Positions 35,104 through 40,529 of a stretch of 40,529 nucleotides of DNA are shown piece by piece; the stretch's first letter is position 1; every line of letters begins with the position of its first letter. The translations under genes were made by a program, and so were the position numbers. A model generated the notes under the pieces. The model saw only the letters and a list, made by a program, of their open reading frames with translations, made no database searches and was not told where the DNA came from. Source of the stretch: Candidatus Nanopelagicales bacterium (GTDB lineage: Bacteria; Actinomycetota; Actinomycetes; S36-B12; CAIYMF01); NCBI GenBank assembly GCA_025456015.1, contig JALOLK010000019.1, positions 1 through 40,529 of the forward strand. Direction: 5' to 3'.

Positions 35104-35661
35104 ATGACCATCCGCCGTCGATCCGCCCTGGCCGCCGCCGTGGTGGCCGCTGGCCTGCTGACCGCCTGCGCGTCGGGCACGACCGAGGAGGCCGCCTCGC
35201 CGGAGGCCAGCGCCCCCGCGGCGACCGGGTGCGCCCTGACCGTCGTCGACCCCTGGGTCAAGGCCACCGACGAGATGATGACCGGAGCCTTCGGCACCAT
35301 CCAGAACACGGGGGCCGCCGAGGCCGTCGTCACCGGGGCGTCGAGCCCGGCCGCCGGGATGATGGAGATCCACGAGGTCGTCGACAAGGACGGCACGATG
35401 GTCATGCAGCCCAAGGCCGGCGGCCTGGTCATCCCGGCCGGTGGCTCCGCGATGCTCGCCCCCGGGCAGGACCACCTCATGCTCATGCAGCTGCCGGCTC
35501 CCATCGAGGCCGGCGCCGAGGTGGCGATCACGCTGGCGTGCGCCGACGGTGGCACCGTGGCGTTCACCGCCGTGGCCAAGCCGTTCGAGGGCGGCGCCGA
35601 GACATACGTGCCCGGCGAGGGGCAGTCGATGGACATGTCGGCGAGCCCGTCAGCCAGCTGA
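35104..35661 (+). CDS. PCu(A)C-type copper chaperone lipoprotein
   Basis: A 185-residue secreted lipoprotein that should carry Cu(I) outside the membrane. The signal is MTIRRRSALAAAVVAAGLL with lipobox LTAC (Cys22). The copper motif is present: His in EIHEVV, Met in the MVM run 11 residues later, then HLM in DHLMLM, giving H-x10-M-x22-H-x-M, close to the family rule. PCu(A)C proteins hand copper to cytochrome oxidase or other copper enzymes. It begins after GGGGAGGGGAG and lies 13 nt before the DyP gene, a pairing reminiscent of the Streptomyces EcuC/DtpA locus. Confidence 0.9.
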   Translation: MTIRRRSALAAAVVAAGLLTACASGTTEEAASPEASAPAATGCALTVVDPWVKATDEMMTGAFGTIQNTGAAEAVVTGASSPAAGMMEIHEVVDKDGTMVMQPKAGGLVIPAGGSAMLAPGQDHLMLMQLPAPIEAGAEVAITLACADGGTVAFTAVAKPFEGGAETYVPGEGQSMDMSASPSAS

Positions 35662-35674
35662 CGGCCCTGCGCGC

Positions 35675-36985
35675 ATGACGTCGTCGACCAGTCCCGCGGG
35701 GACCGGCGCGGGCGACGCACAGCGCGCCGCCCTCGCCGACGACGCGCCGCGCGCCGCACCGGGGGGCGTCACGCGGCGCGGCCTGCTCGGCGCCCTCGGC
35801 CTCGGCGTCGGTGGGGTGGCGGTCGGGGCGGCCGCCGGGTACGCGGTGGCCAGTGCGCCCGAGCCCGCCCCGCCCGATCCGCCGCCCGGCACCGTGCCGG
35901 CGGCCGGCAGCGCGGTCGAGCCGTTCCACGGCGCCCACCAGTCCGGGATCGAGACGGCGCTGCAGGCGTTCGCCACCTTCGTCGCCCTGGACCTGCGCGA
36001 CGGGGTCGACCGTGAGGCCCTCGAGCGGCTCATGCGCCTGCTCACCGACGACATCGCCCGGCTGAGCGCGGGCACACCGGCGCTGGCGGACCCGACGCCG
36101 GAGCTCGCCGGCGTGCCAGCGCGGCTGACGGTCACCGTGGGGGTGGGGATGGGCCTGCTCGAGGCGGCCGGTCGGGCCGACCTCGCGCCGGGGTGGCTGG
36201 CGGCGGGGCTGCCGGCGTTCGAGGTCGACCAGCTCGAGGAGCAGTGGAGCGGTGGGGACCTCGTCCTGCAGGTCGCCGCCGAGGACCCGGTCACGGTCTC
36301 GCACGCCGTGCGCGTGCTGCTCACCGATGCCGACCCGTTCGCCACCGTGCGCTGGGTCCAGTCCGGGTTCCACCGGCCGTCCGGGACCGCGCCGGTCGGC
36401 ATGACCGGGCGCAACCTGTTCGGGCAGGTCGATGGCACCGAGAACCCGCAGCCGGGCACCGACGACTTCGCACAGGTCGTCTGGACGGGCTCGGAGGCGC
36501 CCGCCTGGTTGCTGGGCGGCACCTCCATGGTGGTGCGCCGCATCGCCATGGACCTGCAGGTCTGGGGCGGCCTGGACGTGATGACCAAGGAAGCGTCGAT
36601 CGGCCGCCGGCTGGCCGACGGCGCCCCGCTCACCGGTGGCACCGAGCGGAGCGCCCCGGACTTCGCGGCCGTCGACGCCGACGGCTTCCCGGTGATCCCC
36701 GAGACGTCCCACATCCGGCTGGCCCACGCCACGGCCCCGGGCGAGCGGATCCTGCGCCGTCCGTACAACTACGACGACGGGGTGCGCCCCGACGGCAGCG
36801 CCGACGCGGGCCTGGTCTTCGTGGCGTTCATGGCCGACCCCGAGCGGCAGTTCGTGCCCATCCAGGCGCGGCTCGCCGGGGCCGACGTGCTCAACCTGTG
36901 GACCACGCCCATCGGCTCGGCGCTGTTCGCCGTGCTGCCCGGGGTGGCGCCGGGCGAGGTGCTCGGCCAGGCCCTGCTCGGCTGA
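35675..36985 (+). CDS. Tat-exported DyP-type heme peroxidase
   Basis: A 436-residue dye-decolorising peroxidase. The N-terminus carries a twin-arginine signal (VTRRGLLGALGLGVGG, Arg-Arg at about residues 34-35). The DyP hallmark is GQVDGTENP, whose Asp is the distal catalytic residue, and the heme-ligand His is in the SHIRLAHA segment. The C-terminal half contains PYNYDDGV and GLVFVAFMADPERQF. It follows the copper chaperone gene by 13 nt. In the family such Tat-exported enzymes are EfeB/YwbN-like or DtpA-like; no efeU or efeO is nearby, so the copper-linked DtpA type is more likely. Confidence 0.92.
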   Translation: MTSSTSPAGTGAGDAQRAALADDAPRAAPGGVTRRGLLGALGLGVGGVAVGAAAGYAVASAPEPAPPDPPPGTVPAAGSAVEPFHGAHQSGIETALQAFATFVALDLRDGVDREALERLMRLLTDDIARLSAGTPALADPTPELAGVPARLTVTVGVGMGLLEAAGRADLAPGWLAAGLPAFEVDQLEEQWSGGDLVLQVAAEDPVTVSHAVRVLLTDADPFATVRWVQSGFHRPSGTAPVGMTGRNLFGQVDGTENPQPGTDDFAQVVWTGSEAPAWLLGGTSMVVRRIAMDLQVWGGLDVMTKEASIGRRLADGAPLTGGTERSAPDFAAVDADGFPVIPETSHIRLAHATAPGERILRRPYNYDDGVRPDGSADAGLVFVAFMADPERQFVPIQARLAGADVLNLWTTPIGSALFAVLPGVAPGEVLGQALLG

Positions 36986-37009
36986 GCACCCCGGCTCGGC
37001 GCAGCCCGC

Positions 37010-38074
37010 TCAGCCCTCCGATGACCCGCGGTGCTCCACCACGTTGTCGGTGATCGAGCCGGCGTGCGCGCGCAGCCCGGGGTTGCGCCGCACGGCGACC
37101 AGGGAGGCCACGGTCGTCACGGTCAGCACGACGGCGATCACGCCCAACGACAGCCAGATGGTGATCTCGGGCACGGCCGGCCAGATGCCGTGCGCCCAGT
37201 GCAGCACCAGCTTGAACCCGATGAACACCAGGATGAAGGCCAGGCCGGTGGACAGGTACACCAAGCGGTCGAGCAGGCCGTCGACGAGGAAGAACAGCGC
37301 CCGCAGGCCCAGCAGGGCGAACGCGTTGGCCACGAAGACGATGTACGGCTCGTCGGTGACGCCGTACACGGCCGGGATCGAGTCCAGCGCGAACAGGATG
37401 TCGGTCGAGGCGATCGCCACGAACGCGATGAACAGCGGGGTGGCCATGCGCACCCCGTTCTCGCGGACGAAGAAGTGCCCGTCGCGGTAGTCCTCGGTCA
37501 CCGGGATGCGCCGCTTGGTCAGGCGCACGAGCGCGTTGTCCTGCACGTCGGGGTCCTGGTCGCGGTGCTGGTAGAGCTTGATGCCGGTGACGATGAGGAT
37601 CAGGCCGAAGATCAGGAACATGAACGCGAAGTAGGCCAGCAGGGTCGCGCCGATCGCGATGAAGATCGCGCGCAGCACCAGCGCCAGCGCGATGCCCAGG
37701 GTGAGCAGCGTGCGGCGGTGCTCCTCGGGCACGGCGAACGCGGACATGATGATGACGAAGACGAACAGGTTGTCGATGCTCAGCGTCTTCTCGACGATGT
37801 AGCCGGCGAAGTACTCCGCGCCGTACGGGTTGCCCGCCCAGGCCCCGAAGACGATGCCGAAGACGATCGCGACGGCGATGTAGAACACCGACCAGGCCGC
37901 GGCCTCCTTGAAGTGGATCACGTGCGGGTTGCGCGAGCTGACCACGAGGTCGAGCACGAACAGGCCCACGATCACCCCGAGCGTGATCGCCCACACCTCC
38001 CAGGGGATGCCCAGCGTCGGGCCGGACCCCGAGGGCTCGGCGAGGCGGACGGCGGCGTGGGCGAGGCTCGGCAT
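37010..38074 (-). CDS. TerC-family membrane protein (Alx-like)
   Basis: A 354-residue protein with about nine helices. It has the two acidic in-membrane motifs of TerC: EKTLSIDNLFVFVIIMSAFA and STDILFALDSIPAVYG, each with Asp and Ser/Asn residues thought to bind divalent metal. The family is linked to Mn(II) export and metalation of secreted enzymes, and to tellurite resistance. A long central loop (YQHRDQDPDVQDNALVRLT) separates the halves. The start at 38074 is decided by TACGAT 6 nt upstream; a longer frame to 38122 lacks support. With no leader, a Mn riboswitch (yybP-ykoY type) is absent. Confidence 0.92.
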   Translation of the reverse strand: MPSLAHAAVRLAEPSGSGPTLGIPWEVWAITLGVIVGLFVLDLVVSSRNPHVIHFKEAAAWSVFYIAVAIVFGIVFGAWAGNPYGAEYFAGYIVEKTLSIDNLFVFVIIMSAFAVPEEHRRTLLTLGIALALVLRAIFIAIGATLLAYFAFMFLIFGLILIVTGIKLYQHRDQDPDVQDNALVRLTKRRIPVTEDYRDGHFFVRENGVRMATPLFIAFVAIASTDILFALDSIPAVYGVTDEPYIVFVANAFALLGLRALFFLVDGLLDRLVYLSTGLAFILVFIGFKLVLHWAHGIWPAVPEITIWLSLGVIAVVLTVTTVASLVAVRRNPGLRAHAGSITDNVVEHRGSSEG

Positions 38075-38080
38075 GGGTCG

Positions 38081-38086
38081 ATCGTA
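38081..38086 (-). promoter_or_regulatory. Leaderless -10 hexamer TACGAT for terC
   Basis: TACGAT on the minus strand, 6 nt before the ATG at 38074. Confidence 0.6.
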
Positions 38087-38103
38087 GGTGCCCCGGGCCG
38101 ACC

Positions 38104-38117
38104 TGCACGAACGGCGC
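38104..38117. promoter_or_regulatory. Degenerate DosR-like box before terC
   Basis: GCGCCGTTCGTGCA on the minus strand, at -43 to -30 of the predicted start site. It shares CC-N-TTCGTGCAGG with the box before the copper-chaperone operon at 35009. Only a partial match to GGGNC-N4-GNCCC. Confidence 0.3.
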
Positions 38118-38179
38118 TTCACGTTTCCCCGGGTCGTGGGCCCCCCTGCGGGGATCGGGCCGGTCGGTCGGGCGGGGTC

Positions 38180-39241
38180 TCAGGCGAGCAGGCCGTCCCA
38201 GACCGGGCTGGTCTGCACGAACTCCACGAGGCGCTCGACGTTGGCCTTGTCCGACAGGATCGTGAAGTAGCCCTCCTTGATGCTGGGGGCCACCCGGATG
38301 GCCTCGAGGAACGCCGCCCGGTCCAGCGGGTGCTCCTTGACGAAGTGCAGGAAGCCGGTCTCGGCCATCACGGCCATGACCATCTCCAGCTGCGGGTGCT
38401 CCTGCAGCCACATGGTGCCGATGCTGGCCACCCCGACCTGAAGGCCGTGCATGCTGGGCCGCGCCGCCACCTTGTCGTACGCGTGGCTGATGAGGTGCTC
38501 GCTGCCGGAGGCGGGTCGCGACGAGCCCGACACCTCCATGGACACCCCGCTCATGACCAGCGCGCCGGCCATGAGCTTGATGAAGTCCAGGTCGTCGATG
38601 GACTTGTGCGGGTGGTGCACGAGGTTGTCCACGCTCTGCAGCGCGATGAGCACCGCGAAGTCGTCGACCTGCTCACCGGTCTCCCAGTACGACAGCTTCC
38701 AGTCGGCCACCGCCGAGTACTTCGTGAGCAGGTCGCCGATGCCCGAGTAGGTGAACCGCGGCGGCGAGCCGGCGATCACGGCCGTGTCGATGACCACGCC
38801 GAAGGGGATGGCCGCCGGGCAGCTCGTGCGCCGGCCGTCCACCTTCAGGCTCGCCCCCGGGGAGGCGAACCCGTCGTTGCTCAGGGCCGTGGGCACCGCG
38901 ATGACCGGCTTGCCGGCCAGGAACCCGGCGTACTTCGCGTAGTCGATCGCCATGCCGCCGCCGACGGCCACGAGCGCGTCGGCCTGCCGGGGCAGCGCGA
39001 ACGCCGAGGTGACGACGGCCTCGATGTCGTTGCCGGTCACCACCTCGGTGCGCACGACCCGGATCTCCGAGGAGTCCAGGGAGATGTCCACCTTCTCGCC
39101 GAGCAGCTCGCGCATGCCCTCGCCGTAGAACACCGCGACGCGGTGGAAGTCGTTGCGGCGCAGGTACTTGCCGAGCTTGTGCAGGGTGTTCGCCTTGATC
39201 CGCAGCAGCGTCGGGATCTGGATCTGGGTGGAGCGGCCCAT
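38180..39241 (-). CDS. sn-Glycerol-1-phosphate dehydrogenase-like (iron/zinc alcohol dehydrogenase family)
   Basis: A 353-residue dehydrogenase of the EgsA/AraM type, which interconverts dihydroxyacetone phosphate and sn-glycerol-1-phosphate with NAD(P)H. The nucleotide loop is VAVGGGMAIDYAKYAG (about residue 90-105). The diagnostic segments follow in order: VPTALSNDGFASPGASLKVD, SGIGDLLTKYSAVADWKLSY, SGSSRPASGSEHLISHAYD and MHGLQVGVASIGTMW. Metal ligands are expected to be Asp in GIGDL, His in GSEHLISH and His in MHGLQVG. It starts 3 nt after the HAD gene stop, so they form an operon. Bacterial members make G1P for uncommon lipids in Bacillus; its use here is unknown. Confidence 0.88.
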   Translation of the reverse strand: MGRSTQIQIPTLLRIKANTLHKLGKYLRRNDFHRVAVFYGEGMRELLGEKVDISLDSSEIRVVRTEVVTGNDIEAVVTSAFALPRQADALVAVGGGMAIDYAKYAGFLAGKPVIAVPTALSNDGFASPGASLKVDGRRTSCPAAIPFGVVIDTAVIAGSPPRFTYSGIGDLLTKYSAVADWKLSYWETGEQVDDFAVLIALQSVDNLVHHPHKSIDDLDFIKLMAGALVMSGVSMEVSGSSRPASGSEHLISHAYDKVAARPSMHGLQVGVASIGTMWLQEHPQLEMVMAVMAETGFLHFVKEHPLDRAAFLEAIRVAPSIKEGYFTILSDKANVERLVEFVQTSPVWDGLLA

Positions 39242-39244
39242 GGC

Positions 39245-40042
39245 CTAGTCCTCGCCGGCCACGGCCGCGTGCAGCGCGGCCCAGTCGATGCTCCCGACGG
39301 AGTCGAACACGAAGTCCGGCCGGTAGGGGAACGCCTCGACGGTGCGCGCGCTGGACACCCCGGAGAGGACCAGGGCCGTGCGCATGCCGGCCTCGAGGCC
39401 GCCGACGATGTCGGTGTCCATGCGGTCGCCGATCATCACGCAGTGCTCGGCATGGGCGTGCAGCATCTGGCGGGCGTAGATCATCATGAGCGAGTTCGGC
39501 TTGCCCACGATGTAGGGCTGGCGGCCGGTCGCGGCCTGGATCGCGGCCAGGATCGGGCCCGCCGCGGGCTCGGTGCCGCCCTCGACCGGGTCGATCATGT
39601 CCGGATTGGTGCCGATGAACTTCGCGCCCGCGTCGATGAGCTGGGCCGCCTTGCGCATGGTCGCGTAGCTGAAGTTCGCGGTCTTGCCCACGACGACGTA
39701 CTCGGGACGGGATTCCGTGATCGAGTACCCGACGTTGTAGAGCGCCGCCGCCAGGCCCGCCCCGCCGAGCACGTAGGCGCTGGAGCGCGGCCGCTGCGCG
39801 TTGAGGAACGCGGCGGTCGCGATGGCCGCGGTGATGAAGTTGTCCTCGGTCAGGCCGTGGATCCCCAACCCGTCGAGCTTGCGGACCAGGTCCAGCGGGG
39901 TCTGCTCGGAGTTGTTCGTCAGGAACAGGAACGGGATGCCCTCGCGGCGCATGTGCGCGACGAACTCCTGCGCCCCGGGGATGAGCTCCTTGCCACGGTA
40001 GATGACTCCGTCCATGTCCGAGATCACGCTGAGCCTGCCCAT
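39245..40042 (-). CDS. HAD-IIA (NagD-like) phosphatase
   Basis: A 265-residue HAD hydrolase of subfamily IIA. Motif I is ISDMDGVIYRG with the nucleophile and acid Asp pair, motif II is FLFLTNNSEQT, the Lys motif is IVGKPNSLMM, and motif III/IV is MIGDRMDTDIVGGLEAGM. The C2-type cap lies between residues about 80 and 190. NagD-like enzymes dephosphorylate small sugar or polyol phosphates. The tight operon with the G1P dehydrogenase suggests the substrate is G1P or a derivative. The ATG at 40042 has GGAAGGGG upstream, and a TAGCCT hexamer (40070-40075) that would leave a ~20-nt leader. Confidence 0.9.
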   Translation of the reverse strand: MGRLSVISDMDGVIYRGKELIPGAQEFVAHMRREGIPFLFLTNNSEQTPLDLVRKLDGLGIHGLTEDNFITAAIATAAFLNAQRPRSSAYVLGGAGLAAALYNVGYSITESRPEYVVVGKTANFSYATMRKAAQLIDAGAKFIGTNPDMIDPVEGGTEPAAGPILAAIQAATGRQPYIVGKPNSLMMIYARQMLHAHAEHCVMIGDRMDTDIVGGLEAGMRTALVLSGVSSARTVEAFPYRPDFVFDSVGSIDWAALHAAVAGED

Positions 40043-40203
40043 GGGCGCCCCTTCCGGCGATTGCCGTTCAGGCTAGCCCGGCGAGTGGTCCCCCGGCCCG
40101 CCAACGCCCCACCCACCCCCGCCGCACCCCCGCTGCACCCCCAGCGCGCCCCGCTGCACCGCCGCGGCACCCCAGCGCGCCCCCTTCGCCGCCCCACTCA
40201 CGA

Positions 40204-40280
40204 CTTGCGCCGGGATTCCGCATCGATTCGCGGTTTGCGCCAGTTCTCGATCCGGTTTCAGTACCCGATCCCGGCGCAAG
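40204..40280. repeat. 13-bp inverted repeat with internal TTGCGCC copies, noncoding gap
   Basis: Perfect arms CTTGCGCCGGGAT (40204-40216) and ATCCCGGCGCAAG (40268-40280) enclose 51 bp that contain a third, direct TTGCGCC copy (about 40234-40240). The stretch 40081-40200 before it is a C-rich low-complexity tract, and 40281-40347 shows only a 5-bp hairpin. I find no convincing gene in the 305 bp from 40043 to 40347. The element could be a terminator for the DUF559-like gene, or a dispersed repeat linked to such genes. Confidence 0.65.
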
Positions 40281-40347
40281 CGGTCGGCGAGGCCCATCGC
40301 TCGCACCGATGCCGATCAGGGGCAGGACCGGCCTCGGCCGAGATCGG

Positions 40348-40529
40348 TCAGGCGGCGGGCCAGGGCCGGCGGACGGGGACCGCCGATGGCACCGGCCCGC
40401 GACTGCCTGCGGCCGAGGATGCCCGAAGGGCGAGGGTGCGCCGGATCAGCTCCACCGTCTCGACGGGTCGCCGCTCGACGTCATCCCACGTCACCCGGAT
40501 CACGACGTACCCGAGCGCGACGAGGCGCT
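40348..40529 (-). CDS. C-terminal end of a DUF559-type (endonuclease-like) protein, partial
   Basis: The minus strand reads in from the right edge and stops with TGA at 40348-40350; about 60 residues are visible. The visible part starts RLVALGYVVIRVTWDDVERR, followed by PVETVELIRRTLALRA and a Pro/Arg-rich tail. That is the last strand and helix of the DUF559 (Vsr-like PD-(D/E)xK) domain common at the C-terminus of actinobacterial AbiEi-like proteins. The catalytic core lies outside the window, so activity cannot be judged. Confidence 0.7.
   Translation of the reverse strand, partial: RLVALGYVVIRVTWDDVERRPVETVELIRRTLALRASSAAGSRGPVPSAVPVRRPWPAA

Noticed and set aside
38075-38122. A longer TerC with 16 extra N-terminal residues
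   Set aside because: The extra part is basic and unconserved, and the leaderless hexamer TACGAT points to the ATG at 38074. A -10 element would lie inside the longer gene.
38138-38165. A terminator between terC and the G1P dehydrogenase (GGCCCCCCTGCGGGG region)
   Set aside because: The stem is only about 4 bp with mismatches, and terC and the dehydrogenase are on the same strand with the terC promoter between them, so no firm case can be made.
40073-40306. A 77-residue minus-strand frame before the DUF559-type gene's end
   Set aside because: It crosses the inverted repeat and a C-rich tract. The product ends in a Gly run and has no family similarity, promoter or Shine-Dalgarno.

Overview
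The window is very GC-rich, densely packed bacterial DNA from an actinomycete-type chromosome (Actinomycetota). The evidence is the codon bias toward G or C in third positions, many GTG starts, an IdeR/DtxR-type iron box, a CsoR-type copper repressor with its operator, and several mainly actinobacterial families of unknown function (DUF2277, DUF2804, DUF3159-like, DUF6191-like). The order or family cannot be fixed from sequence alone. I see no tRNA, rRNA, insertion sequence, phage gene or CRISPR array. It reads as ordinary chromosome rich in transporters, with metal handling as a recurring theme.

Layout. 1-2000: the end of an unidentified gene, an amidase and a tiny membrane protein. 2054-4707: an ABC ATPase and a permease made of two fused ABC-2 halves. 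4708-5197: a decayed multicopper-oxidase 3' fragment. 5198-7076: two membrane proteins, a 13-copy 8-bp tandem repeat and a SAM methyltransferase. 7137-8970: a nucleoside phosphorylase resembling animal uridine phosphorylase, a SixA-like phosphatase and a VOC protein. 9020-11266: an MMPL exporter on the minus strand. 11375-15990: two more ABC-2 exporter pairs. 16032-19867: an iron(III) ABC importer (lipoprotein, permease, ATPase) behind a near-perfect iron box. 19897-22331: a GNAT acetyltransferase converging on a long-chain acyl-CoA synthetase. 22384-25029: copA and csoR with a palindromic operator. 25093-28042: a repeat-domain surface-type protein with a structured leader, DUF2277 and DUF2804. 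28139-32818: an NAD(P)-binding protein and a two-gene heterodimeric ABC exporter. 32823-34958: DUF6191-like, NAD-epimerase and DUF3159-like genes. 35104-36985: a PCu(A)C copper chaperone lipoprotein and a Tat-exported DyP peroxidase. 37010-38074: TerC. 38180-40042: an operon of a HAD-IIA phosphatase and an sn-glycerol-1-phosphate dehydrogenase. 40348-40529: the C-terminal end of a DUF559-type protein that runs off the window.

How the parts work together. Iron import (16072-19867) is probably repressed by an IdeR homologue encoded elsewhere. Copper is handled by CsoR and CopA (sensing and efflux) and by the PCu(A)C/DyP pair (extracytoplasmic delivery). The oxidase remnant suggests that a copper oxidase was lost. 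Three ABC-2 exporters, one MMPL exporter and one heterodimeric exporter form a large efflux set.

Two patterns cut across the genes. First, most first-in-operon genes have a -10-like hexamer (TANNNT, or the weaker NANNNT) exactly 6-7 nt before the start codon, the hallmark of leaderless transcription; I used this to choose starts. Second, a few promoters carry a DosR/DevR-like box (GGGNC-N4-GNCCC), two of them at -50 to -37. The observations I would follow first are the leaderless start code, the SD-sequestering repeat before the 26628 gene, the HAD/G1P-dehydrogenase operon, and the animal-like uridine phosphorylase.
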